A stretch of DNA of 55,144 nt, from NCBI GenBank assembly GCA_016861025.1, contig BOKO01000034.1, positions 1 through 55,144 on the forward strand, read 5' to 3'. The translations under genes were made by a program, and so were the position numbers. The notes under the pieces are model-generated. The model saw only the letters and a list, made by a program, of their open reading frames with translations. It was not told where the DNA came from and made no database searches. Shown in pieces: positions 1 through 6,779 of the stretch. This stretch comes from Chloroflexota bacterium (GTDB lineage Bacteria; Chloroflexota; Anaerolineae; Caldilineales; Caldilineaceae). Every line of letters starts with the position of its first letter. The stretch's first letter is position 1.

Positions 1-535
1 GGGTCAGCCAGGCATGGCGCACCAGGGCGCCATCAGTCGCTGCATCGAGCAACAGCCGTGCCAGCCGCACCTCGACAGTGTGCAGCGAGAGGTCGGCGAC
101 CATACCAGCCAGATACGTGATACGGTCGGCCATGTTTGCCATCACGTGCAATAGCAGATCGGGGCGTGCGGTCAACAGAGGTTGCAGCACAGAGCGATGC
201 AGATGCCACAGCACGCTTTGTTCCAGCGCAATGGCGGTTGCAGGGTTGGGGCGCGCCAGAAATACGCCGATCTCGTTGAATAGTTCGCCAGCGCCGATGT
301 AGCGCAGCACCTGCTCACGTCCGTCGGGTGAGAACTTCACCACCTTCACCCAACCAGTATGAACACTGTAAAGTCCAGCGTTGATCTCGCCTTCCAAAAA
401 GACGATTGCGCCGGGCGCGTATTCGTGCCAGGTGGCAAGGCTCGCCAGCCTGTGCAATGTTTCAGCATCAAGCCCGGCAAAATAGGACGTATGTTGAAGT
501 TGTTCATACAGTGCGTCTCGGTCTGGATGGCTCAT
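1..535 (-). CDS. Crp/Fnr-family transcriptional regulator, C-terminus beyond the window
   Basis: The reverse strand reads open from an ATG at 535 to the window edge, giving the first 178 residues. The cyclic-nucleotide-binding fold is recognisable: AIVFLEGE and LYSVHTGWVKV strands followed by GREQVLRYIGAGELFNEIG, then the dimerisation helix (about 125-155, MANMADRITYLAGMV). The helix-turn-helix that should follow lies outside the window. No cysteine is present in the visible part, so an Fnr-type [4Fe-4S] sensor is unlikely; this is closer to Crp-like proteins sensing a nucleotide or other small ligand. It is transcribed away from the decayed gene that starts at 569. Family assignment is firm; ligand and targets are unknown. 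Confidence 0.85.
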   Translation of the reverse strand, partial: MSHPDRDALYEQLQHTSYFAGLDAETLHRLASLATWHEYAPGAIVFLEGEINAGLYSVHTGWVKVVKFSPDGREQVLRYIGAGELFNEIGVFLARPNPATAIALEQSVLWHLHRSVLQPLLTARPDLLLHVMANMADRITYLAGMVADLSLHTVEVRLARLLLDAATDGALVRHAWLT

Positions 536-568
536 TACGCTGGGATCATATCACACACAGAGTGTACA

Positions 569-893
569 ATGAAGGACATTATAATCCGTTCACTTCGTCT
601 GCGTCTTGGCTTGCTCTTTCTGGCTTTTCTGCTCTTGGTGGTGGCTGCAGTGTCAGTCACCTCTACGCCGCCGTCGCCAGCCAGCGTCACGACGCGCTGT
701 GGTGAACCCGCTTGCTGCGCTGGGCGCCGCCGGTGAGTTGGAGAGCGAGGTTCCGACCTTTGCCGATGAGGAGTTGTGGCGGCGAGACGCCGCGTTTGAC
801 GCCTTGCGCGCCGAGGTGCTTGCCAGCCAGCGCCACCTGGAGGCGCGCGTCCATCAGCGCACCCAGGAATTGACCACCGCCGGCGCGCGAATT
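569..893 (+). pseudogene. Remnant of a sensor protein N-terminus (membrane segment plus signalling helix), frameshifted
   Basis: A start at 569 opens with a classic membrane segment (LRLRLGLLFLAFLLLVVAAVSVT). The sequence then makes sense only if the frame is changed twice: one frame continues with LYAAVASQRHDAL near 660-700, another with VVNPLAALGAAGELES and WRRDAAFDALRAEVLASQ up to LEARVHQRTQELTTA near 890. That order (TM helix, short sensor domain, basic coiled coil ending in QRTQELTT) is typical of the front of a PilJ/NIT-like sensor histidine kinase. No kinase core follows. I infer a sensor gene that lost its 3' part and acquired at least two frameshifts. The exact 3' limit is approximate. 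Confidence 0.55.
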
Positions 894-1493
894 CGTGTGG
901 CAGTGCGGCGATCCATCGCTGGCTGGCCTGCGCGCCACGCGGCTGGCGCAATTCACGCCTGCACCGGGAATCCAACTCCCGGAGCAGGTGGCGACCTGGC
1001 TGCCGCGCTATACAGAACCGCCTGTGCTGGCCTTCGTTATTGCGCTGCTGGCAGTCGTTATCGTCTCTATGATCGGCGCCTTTTCCGCAGCCTATTTCCG
1101 CCAGGCGCCGCTCCCCATCGACCCGCTGCAACAACTGACGCTCATTGCCAATGATCGCATCGGCTGGACGGCGCAGGCGATCATTTTTCCGCTGGCCTTT
1201 CTGATCACGGCTATCCTCTTCGGGGTGATCGCGGCCAGATTGCCTGATGCTGCCCCACGCTGGCAACAATATCTGCGCTGCTACAGTCATGTGACGCCGC
1301 AACTCTACGTTGGACCTCAATTCAACGCACGCAGCAAACGCCGTCTGGAACAGGAGGCGTCACTGCGGTCGTGAATCTGCGCACGGCTGGCGCTCGCACA
1401 GTGACGATGGCCACCGCCTACCTGATTTCACGCGGCTACAGCCTCAACGATGCGCTGTCCTTGATCGAGCGAGCGCGTCCCTTCATCGTATAG
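894..1493 (+). pseudogene. Decayed membrane protein fused to a dual-specificity phosphatase domain
   Basis: From about 930 the frame encodes two strong membrane helices (PPVLAFVIALLAVVIVSMIGAF and WTAQAIIFPLAFLITAILFG) and then the opening of a dual-specificity protein phosphatase, YSHVTPQLYVGPQFNARSKR. A one-base loss near 1353-1356 is needed to continue into GVTAVVNLR; directly after this the text jumps to AGARTVTMATAYLISRGYSL and ends ERARPFIV at the stop 1491-1493. In intact phosphatases about 35-45 residues and the catalytic Cys of the CxxGxxR loop lie between these two blocks, so both a frameshift and an internal deletion have removed the active site. It cannot be catalytic. Domain identity is clear; the start is uncertain. 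Confidence 0.6.
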
Positions 1494-1519
1494 TTCAGAT
1501 AAATCCGATCGTCTTTCAC
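1436..1519 (-). pseudogene. Truncated start of a HEPN (DUF86-type) toxin gene
   Basis: A GTG at 1519 overlaps the MNT stop codon in a GTGA arrangement (4 nt), the usual coupling of MNT-HEPN pairs. It reads VKDDRIYLNYT, which matches how DUF86/HEPN proteins begin, then continues as unrelated sequence to a stop at 1436-1438 after 28 codons. Resemblance ends near 1487, exactly where the C-terminus of the decayed phosphatase (stop 1493) comes in from the other strand. The HEPN gene was therefore cut by a deletion or rearrangement at about 1487-1493, leaving no RNase domain. Confidence 0.5.
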
Positions 1520-1806
1520 AAGGGCACTGCCTCCTGGAGGACGTCGTTGCGCAGAAAAGGATTCAAGCCGCTCTCTGTGACGACATCGACGCGACGCCCC
1601 AATTCTTTCTCCAATTCCAGAATCAGACCTGCAGGAAACCATGGGCCGACCACTTCTCCGCGCTTGACCAGCAAATCAATATCGCTGTCCGGTCGATCTT
1701 CACCGCGCGCGACTGAACCAAACACCCGTATGTCATAGGCGCCGTGTTTGGCTGCAATACGCAGAATGATCAAACGCTTCTCTTTGAGAAAGGAGATCGT
1801 GTCCAT
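1516..1806 (-). CDS. MNT-type nucleotidyltransferase (antitoxin of a HEPN/MNT pair, partner lost)
   Basis: The 96-residue protein is a minimal nucleotidyltransferase of the MNT class. The signature GSVARGEDRPDSDIDLLV (about residues 31-48) holds the GS-x9-11-DxD catalytic motif. In type VII toxin-antitoxin systems such proteins AMPylate and silence a HEPN RNase encoded just downstream. Here the downstream partner is reduced to its first 11 or so codons, so this antitoxin is an orphan. The catalytic residues are intact, so it may still be expressed or may await decay. Family assignment is strong; present function is doubtful. Confidence 0.85.
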   Translation of the reverse strand: MDTISFLKEKRLIILRIAAKHGAYDIRVFGSVARGEDRPDSDIDLLVKRGEVVGPWFPAGLILELEKELGRRVDVVTESGLNPFLRNDVLQEAVPL

Positions 1807-2168
1807 CAGATTGTTCCTGCCTTACACATTCAGTCGATTCCCCACCAAGATTATACCATAAAGGATGATGAACATCGATCAGTTGTTTGCAAAAGGGAGC
1901 GCGCCTCCTGGCGCAGTGCTGCTGTCTGGCGCCATCCCGGTCGGGGCGCTCATTTCTCTGTCACCGACATCAATGGCTTGCGTAAAAGAGGCAAGATTTC
2001 GCTCAAGTATTTTTGAGGATGCGTGCCGAGAGGATGGGGTTGAATCACGCAAGGCGTACTCTGGCAAGTTTAACCTGCGCGTTTCGTAGCATTTGCACGC
2101 GACCGTTGTGGCGCGCCACGACGGAAGACAAAAGCTTGAACCGATGGGTTGCAAGTGTGTTGGGGCAG
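1807..2168. other. 362 bp without a convincing gene
   Basis: Several short frames cross this interval but none has a good ribosome site, recognisable domain or coherent composition. It separates the MNT gene from the hypothetical gene ending at 2169 and marks the left edge of the AT-richer minus-strand block. Confidence 0.5.
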
Positions 2169-2780
2169 CTACGAGACACTCTGAATAGCGCGCTTCAATC
2201 CATCTAGTTCCTTCAGAACAAAGTTGTCGGAAAACCTCATGTTGTCGGCTTTAGCCACAATTGCCATCAGTTGAACCTTTGCTGACACGGGCATACTGGT
2301 TTTGTTTCCAAACGAACCAGTCTGACCATGAACAAGGTTGGTTGTCGCATGCAGAATCATGTGGGACAGATAACGCTCCGCATCCTCAAACTCCGATTTG
2401 ATGCCACTGAGCGAGATTCCTTGTGGTTTCAAGGCTCCTTCCCACATTCGGTAGTGTGCCTGAGAGACTGAGACAGGTCGATTCAGTAACGTTTCGATTG
2501 GCGCCAAACTCTCCCATCCGAAGGGGCGCATTTGCGAATAAAAGCTGTTGCAGGTGCCGGCGCTGCATCCTCGCCAGTTGCGCACTTCATCGTATGCGAT
2601 AGGCACTAGGGCGTACACCCCCAGGTAGTCTATGCATGAATCGCTGTTGCGAGCCAACAAATCCTGCGCCAGTTTGGTGGCAACCGACTGCTCTATAGGT
2701 CGCCCAATACTCTGCGCTGTCAGAGCGATCAAGCCAGAGAAAAATTCAACGGTCGGATCGGTTTTCTGGCGGAACAACAT
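2169..2780 (-). CDS. Hypothetical protein, 203 residues
   Basis: The ATG at 2780 is preceded by an excellent AAGGAG ribosome site (AAGGAGAGTGGC-ATG), which fixes the start. I do not recognise the family. The protein is soluble, begins MLFRQKTDPTVEFFSGLIAL, has a CSAGTC pair of cysteines near residue 75 and a mostly helical C-terminal half. No signal peptide or membrane segment is seen. It lies on the same strand as the peptide-maturation genes upstream, about 330 bp downstream of the pentapeptide-repeat gene, and shares their lower GC. A role in that cluster is possible but rests only on position. Confidence 0.6.
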   Translation of the reverse strand: MLFRQKTDPTVEFFSGLIALTAQSIGRPIEQSVATKLAQDLLARNSDSCIDYLGVYALVPIAYDEVRNWRGCSAGTCNSFYSQMRPFGWESLAPIETLLNRPVSVSQAHYRMWEGALKPQGISLSGIKSEFEDAERYLSHMILHATTNLVHGQTGSFGNKTSMPVSAKVQLMAIVAKADNMRFSDNFVLKELDGLKRAIQSVS

Positions 2781-3113
2781 GCCACTCTCCTTGGAAGGTT
2801 CTAATGAACCTGGAACACTCGTCTGCGTCTGGTTTCTCTAAGTCTGAAGCGCAGGCGATGATCGAGATGTCGAAACTCACAATCGTTCCAGGTGCTATCA
2901 ATCGGTGATAGGCTTCACTCTTGGGCTCAACCGGATTCGATGTGGTCAACGGCTACAGCGGATGCGGACGGCAACGGATTCGCTTGTCCGTCAGCGTGAC
3001 CAATCCGTTCCTGTCTGCATCTGTTGTAGCCTTGTTTGGCGCAACCACACCAAATCCAGGAGAACCCACTCTTGCTTGATCGATACCGAAGCATCGAGCA
3101 AATGAGTGATCTG
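2781..3113. other. 333 bp without a convincing gene
   Basis: A TTG-started reverse frame (2949 to 2746) runs into the start of the 203-residue gene, but it has no ribosome site and no recognisable fold, so it is not called. The interval probably holds the promoter and leader of the gene that starts at 2780; I could not identify promoter elements with confidence. Confidence 0.4.
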
Positions 3114-3629
3114 TCATGCTAATCTGGTACGCTCGATCGAGATGTTCTTCAGCCCACTCAGGACTGCGCCACGCAGATCAGCGCCGGTGAAATCAGCATG
3201 CCAACCATCACATCCACTGCGCGATGGTTCGTGGACCAAAAACGATGCCTGTTTCAGACTGGCGCCGATCCATTTTGTCCCGATCATATCACAACCACAT
3301 AAGGTTGCCCCAGTGAGATCGGCATTGGTGAATCTGGCATCTGTCAGGGTGACAAGGGTCAGCACAGCCTGGCGCATCGAGCAACCTGTCAGGTTTGCAT
3401 CGCGAAGGCTGGAGGCAAACAAACGAACTCCGTCCAGGTTGGCATCTTTCAAGTTGGCTCCTTCCAAATTGACTCGACTGAGCTCCAAATAGGAGAGGTC
3501 CGCTCCCTCCAGGTCTGCGCGCCTCAGGTCAATTTCTGACAGACCACCGTCAGCATCGCGACCGCGGGCTGCAAGCATGCGCATTACATCATTGCGGTTG
3601 AAGCTTGGTTGTTTCCACTGAGACCACAT
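3114..3629 (-). CDS. Pentapeptide-repeat protein
   Basis: The 171-residue product contains at least twelve A(D/N)LXX-type units from about residue 33 on (LRRADLEGADLSYLELSRVNLEGANLKDANL written over several repeats, then FTNADLTGATL and FTGADLRGAVL). Such proteins fold as right-handed quadrilateral beta helices that can mimic DNA. Family members McbG, AlbG and Qnr protect DNA gyrase from peptide or synthetic inhibitors, and McbG is the self-immunity protein for microcin B17. Here the gene starts 141 bp downstream of the Cys-X-Pro precursor, on the same strand, after a GGAGAGGGAGAG ribosome site. A self-protection role is an attractive inference; pentapeptide proteins have many other uses. Confidence 0.85.
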   Translation of the reverse strand: MWSQWKQPSFNRNDVMRMLAARGRDADGGLSEIDLRRADLEGADLSYLELSRVNLEGANLKDANLDGVRLFASSLRDANLTGCSMRQAVLTLVTLTDARFTNADLTGATLCGCDMIGTKWIGASLKQASFLVHEPSRSGCDGWHADFTGADLRGAVLSGLKNISIERTRLA

Positions 3630-3686
3630 AGATTATTCTCTCCCTCTCCAAACAGTGCATTTTCATATACTGACACAATCGTTATC

Positions 3687-3727
3687 ATCAGCTACTTCTG
3701 GTTGAAGGCGAGCCAGAGGTAGCTGAT
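3687..3727. other. 15-bp inverted repeat (hairpin) downstream of the precursor gene
   Basis: TCAGCTACTTCTGG (3688-3701) faces CCAGAGGTAGCTGA (3713-3726) across an 11-nt loop, and a further A/T pair closes the base. Thirteen of fourteen positions match; the exception is a G-U pair if transcribed from the plus strand and an A-C mismatch on the minus strand. There is no T-tract on the minus-strand side, so it is not a textbook terminator; it may attenuate or protect the 3' end of the precursor transcript. Confidence 0.5.
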
Positions 3728-3770
3728 ACGGTTACCTGTATGTCAGTAAGAACTCAATGCTTTAATTGGA

Positions 3771-3944
3771 CTATGGACGACAGCCCCACGGGTTACACGG
3801 AGAGCACTGTCGAGGGCCGCATCTCGGTTCACATGGTTCCCTATCCGGATTACAGGCTCTATTGCGAGTTCGGGGTGAAGTCACACATACAATGTCGGGT
3901 TGTTCATCTTCTACCAACATATCTGTACTTTTCTGTTTTTTCAT
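3771..3944 (-). CDS. Cys-X-Pro repeat peptide: probable RiPP precursor
   Basis: An ATG at 3944 sits 8 nt behind a perfect AGGAGA ribosome site and opens a 57-codon gene ending TAG at 3771-3773. The N-terminal 19 residues are charged and leader-like (KKQKSTD, then acidic VEDEQPD). From residue 31 to the last residue every cysteine begins a Cys-X-Pro tripeptide: CNP 31-33, CEP 38-40, CGP 42-44, CSP 47-49, CNP 50-52, CRP 55-57. One extra Cys is at 20, and a single Trp at 53. It lies 114 bp downstream of the radical SAM/SPASM maturase on the same strand. Cys-rich targets next to SPASM enzymes are usually converted to thioether peptides (sactipeptide or ranthipeptide type), which is what I infer here. 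The regular CxP pattern cannot arise from random out-of-frame sequence easily. The cleavage site is unknown. Confidence 0.8.
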   Translation of the reverse strand: MKKQKSTDMLVEDEQPDIVCVTSPRTRNRACNPDREPCEPRCGPRQCSPCNPWGCRP

Positions 3945-3952
3945 AACATGTG

Positions 3953-3958
3953 TCTCCT
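3953..3958 (-). promoter_or_regulatory. Ribosome binding site of the precursor gene
   Basis: AGGAGA on the reverse strand lies 8 nt upstream of the ATG at 3944. An earlier ATG (3949) overlaps but hits a stop after two codons, so this site settles the start. Confidence 0.8.
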
Positions 3959-4058
3959 GGTTTGGCTAAAAGCGTACAATACTAGCGGTCATACCACTTC
4001 TTATTGAACTGCATCTCTACCTTCACACAGTGCATCTGGTTTTCAGCCTTCAGTAAGC

Positions 4059-5432
4059 CTAATGCACTTGTGGGGCTACAGAAGCATTGTCGTCCACGAT
4101 AACTTCATTCATGATGTTTTCGTAGGAGGTGTCATAGCATGGACCATCTTGAGTCATTTTCCAAAGACCTTTTCCCCATTTGCCGGTGTACGGATTGTAG
4201 GAACAACGGGGATACGGAGCACTTATGAATTCCCCTTTCCCTAGTGCCGCTGCATCAGACAAAGGACGACAATCAAAGCACACATATCGGTATTCACAAT
4301 CACGGCAAACTAAAACATCATCTTTTGTTGTAAGCCATAACTTCTGCATCTGGGAAGTTGAAATTATGGAACCAATACCACCTTGAACCTTAACGTTCCC
4401 TATAACTTGATCGCGAGAAAAAATGCATGGTAAAACATCACCTGTTTCGGTTATGGCGATTTTGCCCGCCAAACAGCTATGCATACTTGTATAGTGCTGT
4501 AAAAGCTCGCGAGTCACTGAAAAATCGGCGGTCGTCAAGACACCATATTTAATAGTTGTTGAAGGGCTCGGAAGTAATGCAATATTTTGACCCCGACCTT
4601 TAGGTCTTAGCGGGTCTGGGGAGCTTCCAGGAAAATCCAGATTTTCAATAAGTTGAATTGTAGTGGAGACTGTGTGCTCGTTTTGGCGCATAACTACAAA
4701 TCCAACACGAGTAGGAACGTCAGCGTCTTTCAACATTTGCAGTGACCGCATAGTTCTACTATGACTACCCGGTGTCCGGGTGATTGAATCGTGAACTACT
4801 GCATCATCTGAATATATTGAAACAGCAACCCGTAGTCCCAGTTGCTTTATGCGGCTGACTTTTTTCTTAGTAAGCAGCGTTGCATTTGTGAAAATCTCTA
4901 CCATTTCGTAGCCTACTTTTCGTGCATACTCTGCCAAATCGAGCACTGTCCATTTTCTGTCCCGATACAAAAATGGTTCACCTCCGATAAATTGGCATTG
5001 TCTACAGCCTAGCTCAAAACCTTCTTTGATCAATTCACACCAATCTTCAAACAGTAACTTTCGTTTCGAGTCTTGAAAATCAACATCCGACGACAAACCT
5101 CTGACTCTCTTATGGCTTGGCGGTCTACTATCAGCGTAACAATGCACACAACTTTCATTACAGTCGCTTGTTATTATCTCAAACCAAATGAAATCCAGTT
5201 CTGCCTGCGACAACCTAGGTAGACTAGGCAATGGTGTATGACAGTCACTTTGTTCGGCAACCCCGATCTCTACCAATTTCCTCCAAAAATCGTCATTTGC
5301 GACTTCACCTGTGATTATGGCTGTTCCTTTCTTATTGATTGAATAGACATTTCCAGTGTTGGTATCTAGTAAGGCGCCATGCACTGAGCCCCTAACGAAA
5401 TAGACTCCTTCCTTCAACATAAAGAAACCCAT
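4059..5432 (-). CDS. Radical SAM/SPASM peptide maturase with PqqD-like N-terminus
   Basis: The 457-residue protein has three parts. Residues about 5-60 (YFVRGSVHGALLDTNTGNVY, SINKKGTAII) look like a PqqD-type peptide recognition element. The radical SAM core carries CNESCVHC (Cys 91, 95, 98) and GGEP at 150-153. A C-terminal SPASM domain supplies Cys 320, 336, 376, 379, 385, 388 and 410 in the expected C-x10-G-x4-C ... CxxCx5CxxC pattern for two auxiliary [4Fe-4S] clusters. Relatives (PqqE, AlbA, thioether-forming maturases) modify ribosomal peptides. The start follows AGGAGAGGGAACG. The Cys-X-Pro peptide gene is next downstream and two membrane proteins lie upstream. The cluster is visibly AT-richer than its flanks. 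Peptide maturase is well supported; the chemistry formed is not known. Confidence 0.9.
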   Translation of the reverse strand: MGFFMLKEGVYFVRGSVHGALLDTNTGNVYSINKKGTAIITGEVANDDFWRKLVEIGVAEQSDCHTPLPSLPRLSQAELDFIWFEIITSDCNESCVHCYADSRPPSHKRVRGLSSDVDFQDSKRKLLFEDWCELIKEGFELGCRQCQFIGGEPFLYRDRKWTVLDLAEYARKVGYEMVEIFTNATLLTKKKVSRIKQLGLRVAVSIYSDDAVVHDSITRTPGSHSRTMRSLQMLKDADVPTRVGFVVMRQNEHTVSTTIQLIENLDFPGSSPDPLRPKGRGQNIALLPSPSTTIKYGVLTTADFSVTRELLQHYTSMHSCLAGKIAITETGDVLPCIFSRDQVIGNVKVQGGIGSIISTSQMQKLWLTTKDDVLVCRDCEYRYVCFDCRPLSDAAALGKGEFISAPYPRCSYNPYTGKWGKGLWKMTQDGPCYDTSYENIMNEVIVDDNASVAPQVH

Positions 5433-5476
5433 CGTTCCCTCTCCTAATCCGTGCTAAGTCTCTATTTGCTTATTGG

Positions 5477-5662
5477 TTAACTGAACTGAGTTACCCAAAT
5501 AAGGATGATTCCGCCGATCACCCACACCGGCAGCATAAATTTGGGATAGCGGAATGTAAGGATAAACACTCCAAAAAGAACAACAATCGCAATTTGAACA
5601 GTCAGCTTGGTCAGGAACACTGCTGTTTGTTCGCCTTCATGGTCATTCATCATCGCCCCCAT
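5477..5662 (-). CDS. Small two-helix membrane protein
   Basis: The 61-residue product has a short polar N-terminus (MGAMMNDHEGEQ) and two hydrophobic segments, TKLTVQIAIVVLFGVFILTF and FMLPVWVIGGIILIWVTQF, separated by RYPK. An in-frame ATG three codons later (5653) is an alternative start. It sits 44 bp upstream of the maturase on the same strand. Small membrane proteins near bacteriocin-type peptide genes are often immunity or export accessories; that is only a positional inference here. Confidence 0.6.
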   Translation of the reverse strand: MGAMMNDHEGEQTAVFLTKLTVQIAIVVLFGVFILTFRYPKFMLPVWVIGGIILIWVTQFS

Positions 5663-5767
5663 CGAGTATAGGTACAGAGATCAGTGCACAGCTTTAATCG
5701 TAAACTTCACCCAAAAACCAATTACCCCTCTCTTATACAGAACTGACTCTATGTGCTTAGATTGACC

Positions 5768-6562
5768 TTATGACCTTAACCGCTCCTTCAGAAAAGGTTT
5801 GCGTTGAATGGTGAAAAAATAAAATCCTTTTCCCGCCCCCCACATGGCTGCACCAATCACTGGTGCAAAAGGGGCGAGAGGGAGAGCATGAGTCAGGAAC
5901 AATATGCCTCCCGCCAAGTAAGTCAGTATAGCTATCAATAGAAAACTCTTACCTACACTTGGTGAAAGTTGGTCTGTAGTCACAAGCATTCCTTTCTTAT
6001 CGTAAATACCAATAACCTTTGCACATAGCCAGCCGACTGGGTACAGAAGTGGTGCGAACAATAAAAGCCATGGGTTCGCATTAAACAATTCAATAGGGAG
6101 ATTCAACACTGCGAGGGGAGCATCGGTGGAGAATAACCATGCAATGACTAATAAGGGCAGGGTGATGACAACCCCTATGGGAATGAGAATTACGGCAAGC
6201 CAGCAAACAACTAAGAACGTACCCAGCAGTAGAGATAATATATGGGTAATTGATAAGAGCAGAACCAAATGGATTCTTACGTATCGTACCAAGCCCGCAC
6301 CTGTAATCCCGATACCGATGATTACAAGCACACCATTCAAATTGGGAAAAGGCGTCAGGGGAAGGTTGGTGGCCCAGAGCCAGAAGATGAAAAATGCTTG
6401 CCAACCCCACATCAATCCATAGCCAACAGCAATTACTGGGATTAAGATGATAGATAGGGCTATCAGAGCCACCCCGCCGATGAGCATTCCAGCCAGCTCT
6501 GTGCTTTGATCTCGGACATAGCCTACAGTTTTGCCGCTTTTATCAGTAACACGGTAGGACAT
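5768..6562 (-). CDS. Polytopic membrane protein of unknown family
   Basis: The 264-residue product starts at an ATG behind a strong AGGAGATGGTGA ribosome site. A short cytosolic start (MSYRVTDKSGKTVGYVRDQS) precedes roughly seven hydrophobic segments between residues 25 and 250; a polar loop near 190-208 (YDKKGMLVTTDQLSPSVGKS) separates the last two or three. No ATP-binding motif, protease motif or known transporter signature is visible. It is first in the minus-strand peptide cluster and could serve export or producer immunity, but no homologue is recognised. Confidence 0.65.
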   Translation of the reverse strand: MSYRVTDKSGKTVGYVRDQSTELAGMLIGGVALIALSIILIPVIAVGYGLMWGWQAFFIFWLWATNLPLTPFPNLNGVLVIIGIGITGAGLVRYVRIHLVLLLSITHILSLLLGTFLVVCWLAVILIPIGVVITLPLLVIAWLFSTDAPLAVLNLPIELFNANPWLLLFAPLLYPVGWLCAKVIGIYDKKGMLVTTDQLSPSVGKSFLLIAILTYLAGGILFLTHALPLAPFAPVIGAAMWGAGKGFYFFTIQRKPFLKERLRS

Positions 6563-6779
6563 TCACCATCTCCTGACTTTCATACACACCAGGTCACGTG
6601 AACTACAATAGGAGATCAACAAGCCAACATTGAAACCTAGCTGCTCGCGGGATCACAGCTAGATTTCACGATATAGATAGTAACATCACCGCACGCACCC
6701 AATTTGCCGAAATTTTGCCTAATTTTCACTTGAGCCGTTCACAAAGTTCAGCGTCAACGCGACGGTATAGGAGGAACCT

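Noticed and set aside
2746..2949. 67-codon TTG-started frame overlapping the 203-residue gene
   Set aside because: No ribosome site, and the downstream gene has a strong one inside the overlap.
3740..3946. Plus-strand frames over the precursor gene
   Set aside because: They lack ribosome sites, while the minus-strand CxP gene has a perfect one and a highly ordered sequence.
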